From positions 62,001-126,000 of the forward strand of contig NZ_FNSV01000005.1 of the NCBI RefSeq assembly GCF_900105905.1: a stretch of DNA of 64,000 bases, written 5' to 3'. The position numbers and the translations under genes are program-made. The DNA comes from Rhodococcus koreensis. GTDB taxonomy: Bacteria > Actinomycetota > Actinomycetes > Mycobacteriales > Mycobacteriaceae. The notes below the pieces were generated by a model. The model saw only the letters and a program-made list of their open reading frames with translations. It was not told the DNA's origin and did no database searches. Of this stretch, positions 43,530-52,728 are shown one piece after another (positions within the stretch are counted from its first letter, which is position 1; every line of letters starts with the position of its first letter).

Positions 43530-43710
43530 CCCCCGACGAATAAATGAACCCAACCACTTAGTGCCCCACAGAACCGGATCGTACCTGGGCAAGCCCAGCC
43601 ATCGCACTCGCGCTTGGCTGGCATCGCGACTGCACGCACACGATGGGCGGGCGTTCCCACTTGAGCGTAGACATCATGAACACTGGGACGTGAAGGCTCC
43701 AGAGAAAGTG

Positions 43711-43899
43711 ATGTCACTGATGGTCATGAAGGCGTACTTGGCGAAGTTCAAGGCTGATGCCGTCACGCTGTATCTGTCCGAGCCGAGTCACACCTCCGGG
43801 TGCACCGGCAGGGACCTGGGAATCAGCTCTGAGACCCTACGCAAATTGGGTGCGCGCCGAACGCAAACGGGCTGGCCTTGGTTGGCCGAGAGGTGCTGA
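43711..43899 (+). pseudogene. IS3-type OrfA remnant, frameshifted
   Basis: KAYLAKFKADAVTLYLSEPS, then GRDLGISSETLR, matches the start of an IS3-family OrfA helix-turn-helix protein. The expected NWVRAERKRAG follows in a different frame (about 43840-43875). No OrfB remains. It starts 150 bases from the IS630 right end. Confidence 0.6.
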
Positions 43900-44249
43900 G
43901 AGACCATCTCCCTCGGGTCGTCGCAACGGCCTGATAGACGATGGGGGCAGCCCTTGCCGGGGAACGACGGTCAAGGGTGGCAAGCGGCCCCGACGAAGGT
44001 GAATTCGTACCGCGACTACCAGACGGTGCGGGCTCGCTGAGAAATGTCGGAAGGTACAGCGTTGAGCGAACCAGTGGTGGACGCTCCGCAACAGCGAAGC
44101 CGGCTCAAACCTGGTGGATATCGGGCCGGTATGCAGCGCACGGAATCTGGGCTGTTTGGCCCGGGTTTCGACTCCGAAGCCCTATGTCTCGACCGGCGAG
44201 GAGGCCGCGCCGAAGGTCTGCGGCGTAGCCGTGGTTATGCTGCCGGAGT
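43900..44249. other. gap of mobile-element debris
   Basis: No supported gene in 350 bases between the OrfA remnant and the serine-recombinase remnant. Only short open frames without recognisable families are present. Confidence 0.4.
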
Positions 44250-45060
44250 ACAGCTGGGTACCTCCCTGACCGATCGATCACCTGGTGAACGTGGGAACCG
44301 CCTTGTGTGTGTTCGGTCTCCGTGCCGGTGCGTTCGCGGATGGGGATGCGGTGGCGGATGGTGACCTTGTCTGGTCCGACCAGGACGTCCTTGAACAGCA
44401 GCCGCAGCACGCGTTGGCGTTCTTCGACGGTGGAGACCTCGGCTTTGTCGCGGAGCGGGGTGAGGAATCCTTCGAGGTCGGCGGCGAGCGCGAGGAAGGC
44501 GTCGCGGTCGGCGAGCTGGCCGTCGAGCGCATCTATCTGGTTACGCAGGTTGGTTTCTCGGGTGCGGAGGTCGGGCCTGCGGGCACGCAGTTCGTCGATG
44601 GTGACCAGGTGCTCGCCGAACGCCTCGATCATGGCGGCGATCCCACACCAGGCTTAGGTCAGCGCTGATTCTAGCCGTTTACGTTGCGCAAGTGCGGGAT
44701 CGGAGGGTTTCGCTACCTCGGCGAATGTCGATCTCGGTGCGGATCAGCTGGGAGTCGGCGAGCATTCCGGTGATGTGGTCCCAGGCACGGTGTCGTCGAG
44801 GTAGTTGGCGCGAACCGGCTTGTTGGTGCAGACCCGCCCGCCCTCGCATCGATAGTCGTCCGAACCCAGGCACCGGTAGTAGTAGATCTTCCTGTTCGTG
44901 GTGCGGGTCGATGTCCGGTAGTAGCCGTATCCGCAGTTCGAGCACGCGGCCAGGCCTTGGAGCAGCGAGGGAATTCTACTGTTACGAGAGGCGAATCGCT
45001 TGTTATCGGCAAGGCGCCGAGTGACCCGCTCGAAGGTCTCCCGGTATTGTGTGCCGGTGC
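44250..45060 (-). pseudogene. serine recombinase (resolvase superfamily) C-terminal remnant, frameshifted
   Basis: Minus-strand pieces in three frames, in N- to C-terminal order: ETFERVTRRLADNKRFASRN, then LLQGLAACSNCGYGYYRTST (recombinase zinc-ribbon), and YRCLGSDDYRCEGG. Next come WDHITGMLADSQLIRTEIDI and a coiled-coil part (44632-44300) reading NLRNQIDALDGQLADRDAFL, ending FKDVLVGPDKVTIRHRIPI. The catalytic resolvase domain at the N-terminus is absent. It lies where pknG would be expected after glnH. Confidence 0.75.
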
Positions 45061-45206
45061 TCGAGAACGGAGGCGGCGTACGTTTGTCTGGCAGAGGTCA
45101 ATAGTCGGATGCGCCGCCGGAGCGCACCTTGATCCTCACCTTCGCAGCGTTTACCCACACGACCTCACCCAACACGTTCGGGACCTAATCTCTTGAGGTC
45201 TACTCG

Positions 45207-46229
45207 TCAATCTCCATAGGTAGCCGGGGGTGGGCCCGCGACGGGTCCGAGCGGGGCGGCTATCCATCGGTCGTACATGCGCATCCAGGTGCCGTCGGCA
45301 CGTATGCGTTCGAGGGTGCCGTTGACGAACCGGACGAGGTCGTCCTTGAACTTGTTGACGCCGATTCCCCAGTGCTCTTCGCCCTCCATCGGTGGTCCCA
45401 CGATCTGAAAATGCGGGTCCTGGGACACGAGCGCGGCCAGGAGCGTGTCGGAGGTGCTGGTCGCGTCGGCCTGCTTCTTCTGCATGATGACGAGGCAGTC
45501 GTCCCAATCGCGGACGGCGACGATCGTAGCGTCGGGCGCCACCCGTTGGACGGTGTCGAGCGACGTGGTGTCGATGAAAGTGCAGACCCGTTTTCCTGCC
45601 AGGTCTGCCGGGCCGGTGATGTCGGAACCCTTAGGAACCAGAATGCGTTGGAAGGCACGGAAGTATTCGGTGGAGAAGCCGACGCGTCGCGCGCGTTCAC
45701 ACGTGATCGCGGTGGCATGGACGACGACATCGACGTCGTTGTTCTCGAGTGCGGAGAACCGGCCGGCGGAGGTGAGCAGCCGGAACTCGACTTTCGTCGG
45801 ATCGCCGAAGATGTCCCGCGCGATCTCCTTCGCCATGTCGATGTCGAACCCCTGCAGGGTGCCCGTGGTCGGATCTCGGAAGCTGAACAGATTGGTGTTC
45901 TGGTCGACGCCGACGATCAACCGGCCCCGCCCTGCGATCTCGGCAAGTGACCCGCCAGGCGGCATCTGCCCCGGCGGGGGCTGCGGACCGGGACGCAGGC
46001 TCGCAAGCCCCCCGCAGGATTCGAGTGGCGGCGGCTCGGGCGGCGGACTGTCCGTGGGCGAGATGATCTGCGCACCGTCCGTCATCGGACGTGTCGTGTA
46101 CGTACCCGACACCATCGGGGTGAGAGGGTCGGGTGCGGCGCAGCCGGCGAGCACGGCGACGGCGAGCACGCCGACGAGGTGCCGGGCACGCGGTCTCGCC
46201 CCCGGCCTCGGAAGCCTCACCTGTGTCAT
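45207..46229 (-). CDS. glnH: GlnH-type amino-acid-binding lipoprotein
   Basis: 340 residues from ATG 46229. Lipobox VAVLAGCAAPDP near residue 30 follows a hydrophobic signal, so it is anchored outside the membrane. A proline-rich linker is followed by a type-2 periplasmic binding fold: GRGRLIVGVDQNTNLFSFRD, LQGFDIDMAKEIARDIFG, VEFRLLTSAGRFSALENNDV. In mycobacteria and corynebacteria GlnH binds aspartate, glutamate or related ligands and signals through the membrane protein GlnX to the kinase PknG, rather than feeding a transporter. It overlaps glnX by one base (TGATG). No ABC permease or ATPase genes are nearby, which fits sensing. The downstream pknG is missing here. Confidence 0.88.
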   Translation of the reverse strand: MTQVRLPRPGARPRARHLVGVLAVAVLAGCAAPDPLTPMVSGTYTTRPMTDGAQIISPTDSPPPEPPPLESCGGLASLRPGPQPPPGQMPPGGSLAEIAGRGRLIVGVDQNTNLFSFRDPTTGTLQGFDIDMAKEIARDIFGDPTKVEFRLLTSAGRFSALENNDVDVVVHATAITCERARRVGFSTEYFRAFQRILVPKGSDITGPADLAGKRVCTFIDTTSLDTVQRVAPDATIVAVRDWDDCLVIMQKKQADATSTSDTLLAALVSQDPHFQIVGPPMEGEEHWGIGVNKFKDDLVRFVNGTLERIRADGTWMRMYDRWIAAPLGPVAGPPPATYGD

Positions 46230-47581
46230 CAGTGGTACTCGTTCAGTCGCGGCCAAATACCCCCGCCGACGGCGAATCCGCAGGACACGCCGATAACCAT
46301 GCTACCGACCGCCAGCGACGACATCGACCGGTAGACGTCCGTCACGGCGTCGGCCTCGTCGTCGCGGAGTCGGCCGATCGCATCCCGGAGAGACTCGTCC
46401 AAGGCGGCGAACTGCGCCGACGACGTGCCCGAGCCGGATCCGGCGGCGATCGCCGCGGCGGTCGAGTAGTCGCCACGCTCGAGGGCGATCTCGATATCCC
46501 GGTGCGCGGCCTGCCAGCCGTCGCGGGCTGTCACGGCCTCGCGGAGATGTTCCTCCGCGGCGCGACCGTGCGAGCTCTCCAGCTGTCGGGTGAGTTCGTC
46601 GGACAATGCCTGGGAGCGCCGCGCGTAGTCGATTTCCGACTGGGTGTCGGACCCGCGTTGCAGGATGGCGAGCGTTTCGTCGGCGCGGGCCTGCTGCGCC
46701 AGGATGCGAGCGCGGACAACCGCGTTGATCGGTTGCGTACCTTCGGTTCTCGCGTGTTCGCTTGCCGACGTCGACACCAGGCTTCCGCCGATCAGCCAGA
46801 GCATCAGTCCGGCCATGAGCAGGGTGGCGACAGCGAGACCGGGGTTGAACCGCCGCTTGCTCTTCCGGATGAGGTACAGCTGGGCGAGGGCGAGGGCGAA
46901 AAGTGCGGCCGCGGTCACCGTGAAGGCGGCCGCGGGCAGCTGGGCCGTGTGCGTCTGGGTCTCGGCGACCGCCTCGGCCTGGTGGACATACAGTCGCTCC
47001 GCCAACGGAAGGATGGTGGCCTGCATGAGCGCGGACGCGTCGGCCAGATACGCCACCCCGACCGGGTTCCCGGCCCGGTCGTTCGCCTGAGCCGTTGCGA
47101 CGAGGTTGAAGTACTCGGCGAGGTTGCGCACGACATCCGACAGCAGTGCCAGCGATTCGGCGTCCTGCGACGACACTCCATTGGTCGCTGTGACCAGCGC
47201 GTTCGACGCGTCTCCGATCGCCTGGGTGAACTGCTCCGCGCCGCTCGTCGACTCGGCACCACCCCCACCCGAGACGAAGGACGTGGTCGCGGCGGCGTCG
47301 GCGATCGACAGCGAGCTGTAGAGCGCCTGGGCCGCGTTTGCGAGGGGCTCGGTGTGGGTGCGCAGTGTCTCGACTCGCTGTTGGCGCGCGCCGACCGCCG
47401 CCGAGGTGATGGCGCCCGCGGCGATGACCGCGGCGATGAGCGCGATCCCCAGCACGGTCAGCCGCCCGGGCGTCGACGCGAAGAATTCGACCCACGGGCG
47501 GCAGCGGACCACGGGCTCGACGAGCAGGTCCTCGTCGAGCGTGTGGGCTTCGGTGACGGCGTGCTCGCCGCGGTGGAACAT
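46229..47581 (-). CDS. glnX: GlnX-type four-helix membrane sensor
   Basis: 450 residues from ATG 47581, supported by AGGAGG. Four membrane segments are visible: LTVLGIALIAAVIAAGAITS near 45, FTVTAAALFALALAQLYLI near 220, VATLLMAGLMLWLIGGSLV near 255, and SSLAVGSMVIGVSCGFAVGG at the end. Two large helical extracellular regions lie between 1-2 and 3-4, resembling chemoreceptor sensor domains. It is the intermediate between GlnH outside and a cytosolic kinase in relatives (Rv0412c of M. tuberculosis is about 440 residues). Its N-terminal cytosolic segment of about 40 residues would contact the kinase. Confidence 0.85.
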   Translation of the reverse strand: MFHRGEHAVTEAHTLDEDLLVEPVVRCRPWVEFFASTPGRLTVLGIALIAAVIAAGAITSAAVGARQQRVETLRTHTEPLANAAQALYSSLSIADAAATTSFVSGGGGAESTSGAEQFTQAIGDASNALVTATNGVSSQDAESLALLSDVVRNLAEYFNLVATAQANDRAGNPVGVAYLADASALMQATILPLAERLYVHQAEAVAETQTHTAQLPAAAFTVTAAALFALALAQLYLIRKSKRRFNPGLAVATLLMAGLMLWLIGGSLVSTSASEHARTEGTQPINAVVRARILAQQARADETLAILQRGSDTQSEIDYARRSQALSDELTRQLESSHGRAAEEHLREAVTARDGWQAAHRDIEIALERGDYSTAAAIAAGSGSGTSSAQFAALDESLRDAIGRLRDDEADAVTDVYRSMSSLAVGSMVIGVSCGFAVGGGIWPRLNEYH

Positions 47582-48537
47582 CCGGTCCTCCTGCACCGCC
47601 ACCGCCGTTCCGGTAAGAGCACCGATCCGGGCCGCGGGGCTGAATTCAGTGTGCACCGACGGTGCCGAGCGGCGCACCGACTCGGGAAACAGACACCGTA
47701 GGAAACCAGCACACCGCGGTGCGGCGGGTGAACGAGACGGCCAGGGTACCTCGAGCGCCATGCTAGGCGAGGTCATCCTGCGTGAGGGTCTCGGCCAAGC
47801 TGTACTTCTCGGAGCCGCAGACAACCCGATGGGCGCCTCCACACGCTCTATCGCTTGTGACTAGAGCTAGTACCTTCGGTCCTAGACGCGCTGGAAGCCT
47901 TTGTTGCTGAGAGCAAGCGTTCATTCAGAGACCGAGGTGACAGCAATAGGCCTCGGCGCCGCGGCTAGGGCTGGATCGGCATGCCCGACCAGCGGCGTAA
48001 CGCACCGAGTCGAAAAGTCCATCGAGAAAACAAGGATCGTGGTCAGCCTGACCCGCGTGAGCCGTGCTGTCTCGGGCACCCTTGACCGTGCCGTCGAGCT
48101 ATTCGGGTAAACACCAGCGCTCCCCGAGCGGTGACGCCGGCAAACTCCGCGATCGCATCGTGCTCGTGCGGATGTCCGCCGGTGACACACGCACCTCGAC
48201 TACATTGCATGACGCCCAACACCGGTCATCCCGTTCACACGGTAGCAACCGCAGTCATGGTTTCCTACTAGCACGCTCAGATTCATCGGCGACAAAGTGA
48301 GCTTCGTCATGGATGGCTTCGCTTAGGTCTTGCGGGTCGGAAGGGCGGCTGACCATACGGGCCCGTGGATATGTGCGGCAGCATGATAGCTCGGCTGCAC
48401 ATTGGTGCGTTTGCCCGTTAACCGTCTCTGCGCAGCATCGATCGCTACGGTCGGCGAATTGGTCTTTGATCCACGATCAATCGTTGCTGTATACCCGCAG
48501 GAACACAGCGAGTGTACGGCGGATTTCGACGCGTGCC
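47582..48537. other. 950-bp gap upstream of glnX
   Basis: The frame of glnX is open to 47842 but lacks a better start. Short open frames on both strands show no family and no ribosome-binding site. It must contain the glnX promoter. Nothing else was recognised. Confidence 0.45.
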
Positions 48538-49992
48538 TCAATGCGTTGCCATGGTGCTCTCAGATGTTGCGCTGCTTATAAGTGCATGGTGATGCCGGGG
48601 CAGGAAGACAGCCACCGCGAGTGCTGCGATCGCCGATCCGGCAGCGACGGCCATGATGACGCGGAATGCGCTCTCGGTTGGGATGGCGGTGTTGCCCATG
48701 ATGGTCGTCATCTGCGCGAGTACGACACCAGCGATGGCGCTGGCGAAGGACGTGCCCAGAGCACGCATAAGGGTATTGAAGCTATTGGCCGCCCCAGTCT
48801 GAGAGGCCGGGACCGCCGCCATGATGAGCGCGGGCATCGCGCCGTAGGCCAAGCCTGTACCGATACCGATGACCACTCCAGTCACGACCAGCTGCCAGAT
48901 CGAGTGCAGCATGAAGATGCCAACTCCGTAGCCAACTGCGACGACGACGGCCCCGATCATCAGGGTGATCTTTGGGCCGTAGCTGTTGGTGAGGTGAGAG
49001 GAGACCGGGGCTGCGACGAGCAGTACCATGCCGAACGGCGCCATGACCAGTCCGGCGGTAAGCATGGAGCCGCCGAGGCCATACCCGGTGGCTTCGGGCA
49101 ACTGAACGATCTGCGGCATGACCATGGTGGCAGCGAACATGGCGAAGCCGAAGACGATGGACGCGAGGTTAGTAAGTAGGACCTGGCGTCGCATCGAGAC
49201 GCGCAGATCTACCAGCGGTTGGGTGGTACGTAGCTCCCACCATCCCCATGCCGCGAGTGCCAGGATCGTGACAGTGATCAGCGCAAGGATCAGAGCACTG
49301 GACCAACCCCACGCAGAGCCTTTCGAGATGGCCAGGAGCAAGGTAATCAGTGCGGTTGACAGGGTTGCGGCTCCGACGTAATCGAAGGTGCCGCCTGTAC
49401 GGATCGGCGATTCTGGAATCACGAGAGTAACTAGGGCTGTCGCGAAAACACCGAGGACTGCTGATGTCCAGAACAGGAAGTGCCAGTCGGCGTACTCGGC
49501 GATCAGTGCGGCGATCGGAAGGCCGAAGGCACCGCCAACTCCGAGGGAAGCACTCATGACTGCGACAGCGCCGGCTAGTTTCTCCTTCGGCACTACGTCA
49601 CGCATGACACTGATTCCGAGGGGGATGACGCCGGAGGCCAGGCCTTGCAGGGTGCGGCCGACGATGAGTGGAATCAAACTCGAACTCAACGCCCCGACGA
49701 TCGAGCCTATGACCAGCAGTACCAGGCTGAGCAGCAACATTCGCCGCTTCCCGAACATGTCACCGAGTCGGCCCATCACCGGCGTGGCTACAGCCGCGGC
49801 AAGCAAGGTCGCGGTCACGGCCCATGCGGTATCGGATGCTGAGGCGTCGAGGTACTCGGGTAGGTGCGGAATGATCGGGATGACCAGGGTCTGCATTAGC
49901 GCGACGACAATGCCCGCGAGAGCCAGCGTAGCCACTATCGCGCTGGTCGCCGGAGGTTTTGTTGATTCAGTATCGACAGGAAGGGTTGACAC
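48538..49992 (-). CDS. MFS drug-exporter-like permease (DHA2, 14-helix type)
   Basis: 484 residues from GTG 49992 (GGAG six bases before). About fourteen hydrophobic segments. The loop motif GRLGDMFGKRRMLLLSLVLL after helix 2, and VGRTLQGLASGVIPLGISVM with the antiporter-type glycine pattern (GVGGAFGLPIAALIAEY), point to proton-coupled export of drugs or metabolites. It is divergent from the TetR gene at 50269 with twin palindromes between, the classic arrangement of an efflux pump under its own repressor. Substrate unknown. Confidence 0.9.
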   Translation of the reverse strand: MSTLPVDTESTKPPATSAIVATLALAGIVVALMQTLVIPIIPHLPEYLDASASDTAWAVTATLLAAAVATPVMGRLGDMFGKRRMLLLSLVLLVIGSIVGALSSSLIPLIVGRTLQGLASGVIPLGISVMRDVVPKEKLAGAVAVMSASLGVGGAFGLPIAALIAEYADWHFLFWTSAVLGVFATALVTLVIPESPIRTGGTFDYVGAATLSTALITLLLAISKGSAWGWSSALILALITVTILALAAWGWWELRTTQPLVDLRVSMRRQVLLTNLASIVFGFAMFAATMVMPQIVQLPEATGYGLGGSMLTAGLVMAPFGMVLLVAAPVSSHLTNSYGPKITLMIGAVVVAVGYGVGIFMLHSIWQLVVTGVVIGIGTGLAYGAMPALIMAAVPASQTGAANSFNTLMRALGTSFASAIAGVVLAQMTTIMGNTAIPTESAFRVIMAVAAGSAIAALAVAVFLPRHHHALISSATSESTMATH

Positions 49993-50177
49993 GACATCTC
50001 CGATTGGATGGATGAATGGATGGGAGTGAATCAACTGTGTTCCGATGTGCACCGCCCCGTTCTTGTTAGGTGCAGCGTGCGTGGGCAGAACCTGATTCGT
50101 TCCTCTACGAGCTTCCTAGCGCCGTGGAGAGAAGGCAGCAGGCGGCGGGGGTCGGGAACATCAGTTCTTAATATATC

Positions 50178-50221
50178 CGGAGCCTGCTCCGCATAAACTA
50201 GGATAACCGGAGTAGGCTCCG
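50178..50221. promoter_or_regulatory. twin operators between the MFS gene and its TetR regulator
   Basis: CGGAGCCTGCTCCG (50178-50191) and CGGAGTAGGCTCCG (50208-50221) are two palindromes with identical CGGAG/CTCCG arms and centres 30 bases apart, about three helical turns. They lie between the divergent starts, so they are very probably TetR binding sites. Confidence 0.75.
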
Positions 50222-50268
50222 CTTGCAACGCGCGGATGCACTCGTCGCATGAAAAGGAGGCGGCAGCG

Positions 50269-50850
50269 ATGGCAGTCGAACAACGAGGCGCGGAAACGCG
50301 GCTGCGGGCAGACGCGCAGGAAAACTACGATCGACTAGTCGCCGCCGCCGGTCGGATGTTCTCCCTACACGGCACCGACGCGTCACTCAAGGCCATCGCC
50401 GAGGAGGCCGGAGTCGGAATCGGTACTCTCTATCGTCGCTTTCCGACCCGCGAGCAGCTAGTTGAAGCGGTGTACCGAAGTACAGTGACCGAAATATGCT
50501 ATACAGCAACTAATTTGGTCGAATCTATGGAATCTCCCGTGGAAGCGTTCAGGGCTTGGGCGGGCCAGCTGGTCGAATTTCTGGTGAGCAAACGCGGGAT
50601 GGCCGAGGCATTGCAATCAGTATGGTCAGCCGACGACGATTTTCGAGTGGAGACTCGACAACGGTTGACCGATGCACTGGAGGCCTTACTTCGGGAAGGC
50701 AATGCCGCTGGGGCCCTGCGCGCCGACGTCGATGCACTGGACGTGTTGCGGGTAATCGGTGGCATCTCTTACGCAGCAGATGATTCCGTTCACGCACTGC
50801 GGCTTCTCGACCTCCTCATCGACGGTTTGCGACCAAGGGTCTCGCGATGA
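50269..50850 (+). CDS. TetR-family repressor of the MFS exporter
   Basis: 193 residues from ATG 50269 with AAGGAGG nine bases upstream. Helix-turn-helix: YDRLVAAAGRMFSLHGTDAS, LKAIAEEAGVGIGTLYRRFP. The C-terminal helices are those of a ligand-binding TetR protein (ALEALLREGNAAGALRADVD). Divergent from the MFS gene, with the twin palindromes between them, so auto- and cross-repression relieved by an exported compound is the likely scheme. Confidence 0.9.
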   Translation: MAVEQRGAETRLRADAQENYDRLVAAAGRMFSLHGTDASLKAIAEEAGVGIGTLYRRFPTREQLVEAVYRSTVTEICYTATNLVESMESPVEAFRAWAGQLVEFLVSKRGMAEALQSVWSADDDFRVETRQRLTDALEALLREGNAAGALRADVDALDVLRVIGGISYAADDSVHALRLLDLLIDGLRPRVSR

Positions 50851-50886
50851 TCATTGCGTATATTCGTGTGGAATGACCGAGCCTTA

Positions 50887-51035
50887 GTAGTTGCTGCGGA
50901 ATCGGGTGTTGATCGTGGCCATTTGCGGCCATCTGGTCCGGTCCCTTCCTGCAATTTCCAGCGCAGCGAGCTCTTCGTTGATTCCGGGGGCGTCGGTATG
51001 TTTGTGATGGTGCCCGATTGTCATGCCTTTCGTAG
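50887..51035 (-). pseudogene. broken copy of the IS630 passenger gene
   Basis: About 150 bases nearly identical to 42148-42290, covering the first codons of the passenger gene and its upstream region. Immediately to its left a CTTAGT resembles the tip of the IS630 inverted repeat. The rest of the gene (corresponding to 41911-42147) is missing, so this is an internal deletion derivative of an element like that at 41897. Confidence 0.7.
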
Positions 51036-51056
51036 CGGAGACGCGTCATAGATGAG

Positions 51057-51240
51057 TTGTCGCGGATCACCCGCCGCGGCATCGAGCGAAACGATCGCCT
51101 CGGCCGGTACCGAGGGACGATCGAACGCACCATGCGCCCGGCTCACCGGCGACCGGCGCATGACCATCCGCTACGAGCGCCACGGCGAACACTTCGCCGA
51201 CCCTTCTTACCGCGGTCGACCAGCTCGGATCCGTCAGTAA
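51057..51240 (+). pseudogene. IS5-type transposase C-terminal remnant
   Basis: ITRRGIERNDRLGRYRGTIE, RTM, then in another frame RLTGDRRMTIRYERHGEHF, correspond to the conserved C-terminal segment of IS5-family transposases (GIE...RW.IERT..WL...RRL..RYER). One frame change and truncation make it nonfunctional. Confidence 0.6.
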
Positions 51241-51439
51241 GCCAAACCTTTTCGTCCGCACGCTTGCCGCGTCCAGGATCGCTGCCGGTACCGACGGCGG
51301 CTGCGCGAACGAGGCATCGATCGATCGCGACCCGCCCACACACCGTCTCCGTCGCATCGAGTCTTGGGCGCGACCGGGGCGAGCACCCATGTGCCTGGGT
51401 GCGGGATGGGGAGCGCAGCGGGCCGGGGAGCGTCCGAGT

Positions 51440-51545
51440 CTGTTTCTACGACGTGCACCGGGCGAGAGTGTTCGGAATCGCTGCCACCAATGGTTGCAGC
51501 ATCGTGCGCGTGTCCCTCATCGACCAGCGCTGTCCCGACCTCAAG
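51440..51545 (+). pseudogene. short IS630 transposase remnant
   Basis: FYDVHRARVFGIAATNGCSI, then VRVSLIDQ, aligns with AYDVHHARVFGRCETTTGIA and ALVDQ of the intact transposase at 42390. Only about 35 residues are recognisable. It supports a second, decayed IS630 copy spanning 50.88-51.6 kb. Confidence 0.5.
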
Positions 51546-51860
51546 GTGAGCAGTTCGGCATCGCTAGGCGCGGCCGGCGGGGAGCAAGGGGTGTCCGCAT
51601 CAACCGCACGCTAGAGATTGCGGACCCATCCACCGAAAGGTAGACCAACCATCCAGGTCCGATGGGAGCCAAGCGCGGCAGCCGAGGTTACCCAAGCGCC
51701 CCAAGCGGACCAGCAAAAATTTCTGCGCTTTGTTCAGATAAGAACATGCTGTATGAATAGGTAATATCTGTATGAATAAATCACCGTGACCGTGGCGTGT
51801 AGTGGCGGTCAGCGATGCTTCTGTAGGTCGAGAAGCATCAGCCACGACAAAGGAGTCAAG
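51541..51860 (+). promoter_or_regulatory. intergenic region and leader of the SDR gene, with direct repeats
   Basis: No gene. The right part is AT-rich. CTGTATGAATA occurs twice, at 51749-51759 and 51768-51778, a 19-base period. This could be a pair of regulator half-sites or lie over the promoter. The ribosome-binding site AAAGGAG precedes the ATG at 51861. Confidence 0.45.
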
Positions 51861-52691
51861 ATGGCAGGACGCATGGAAGGCAAAGTTGCCTTCATCACCG
51901 GCGCAGCTCGAGGACAGGGCCGCAGTCACGCGGTGCGCCTGGCCGAGGAGGGGGCCGACATCATCGCTGTGGACATCTGCGAGACGATCCCGCAGCTCGA
52001 GGGCTACTACCCAGGCACCACCGAGGACGACCTGGCCGAGACGGTCAAGCTAGTGGAGAAAACCGGCCGTCGAATCGTTGCCGAGAAGGCCGACGTGCGA
52101 GACATTGCTCGACTCGAACAGGTTGTTAAGCAGGGCGTAGCGACGCTGGGCGGGCGGCTGGACGCCATCATCGCCAATGCTGGAATTGCCATTGGCAATC
52201 ACTGGCACGGCTACTCCCAAGACGAGTGGCAAGTCACTATCGACATCAATCTCACGGGGGTCTGGAATACGGTGCGTGCCTCTGCTCCTGCGATGGTTGA
52301 CGCAGGCAACGGTGGCTCGATCGTCCTGGTCAGCTCGACCAACGGCATGAAGGCGGGCCCCTTCGCAGCTCCCTACAACGCGTCGAAGGCGGGCGTCACC
52401 GCTCTCGCAAAGACTTTTGCCATGGAGTTGGCAGACCACGGCATCCGGGCCAACTCCATCCACCCGGGCCCGGTCGACACCCCGCTGGGAAACCGAGCCG
52501 GCGGCGGCATCCAGGAACTCGATGCAGAGAACCCGGGGCTTCTCGCTATGTACAGCAATTGGAAGAAGGGCAACCCCGCATTCATGGATCCCCTCGAGAT
52601 CTCCAACGCGATCCTCTACCTCGTCTCGGACGAGTCCACGTGGACGACCGGGCTCGCGATGGCTGTCGACGGCGGTACGACTGTCTACTGA
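51861..52691 (+). CDS. mycofactocin-coupled short-chain dehydrogenase/reductase
   Basis: 276 residues. The N-terminal KVAFITGAARGQGRSHAVRL, then AEEGADIIAVDIC, is the signature of the actinobacterial SDR group that keeps NAD tightly bound and passes electrons to mycofactocin. Catalytic Ser and the YxxxK pair are visible in VLVSSTNGMK and APYNASKAGV. It oxidises a secondary or primary alcohol to a carbonyl. Start by AAAGGAG. It faces the large minus-strand catabolic cluster, and a ketone product would suit the Baeyer-Villiger monooxygenase there. Mycofactocin biosynthesis genes are not in this window. Confidence 0.88.
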   Translation: MAGRMEGKVAFITGAARGQGRSHAVRLAEEGADIIAVDICETIPQLEGYYPGTTEDDLAETVKLVEKTGRRIVAEKADVRDIARLEQVVKQGVATLGGRLDAIIANAGIAIGNHWHGYSQDEWQVTIDINLTGVWNTVRASAPAMVDAGNGGSIVLVSSTNGMKAGPFAAPYNASKAGVTALAKTFAMELADHGIRANSIHPGPVDTPLGNRAGGGIQELDAENPGLLAMYSNWKKGNPAFMDPLEISNAILYLVSDESTWTTGLAMAVDGGTTVY

Positions 52692-52728
52692 CGAGGCCGT
52701 TCCCGGGCAGCAACCCGGACCAAAGGAA

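Larger units (their letters stand above)
41897..43560 (+). mobile_element. IS630-type insertion sequence with passenger gene, 1.66 kb
   Basis: The left end (41897-41928) and the complement of the right end (43529-43560) are imperfect 32-base inverted repeats. Both read CT[T/A]AGTGGT, then TTCAT and finally TTCGTCGGGGG. A TA dinucleotide sits near each tip (41899-41900 and 43558-43559), as expected for the TA target of this family. It encodes a DDE transposase on the plus strand and a small gene on the minus strand. Both ends and both genes look intact, so the element may be active. Confidence 0.8.

Noticed and set aside
46133..47701. 522-codon plus-strand frame opposite glnX
   Set aside because: Arg/Gly-rich shadow; the minus strand shows four membrane helices and a good ribosome-binding site.
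47901..48110. Possible small gene upstream of glnX
   Set aside because: No ribosome-binding site, no family, composition like the surrounding noncoding sequence.
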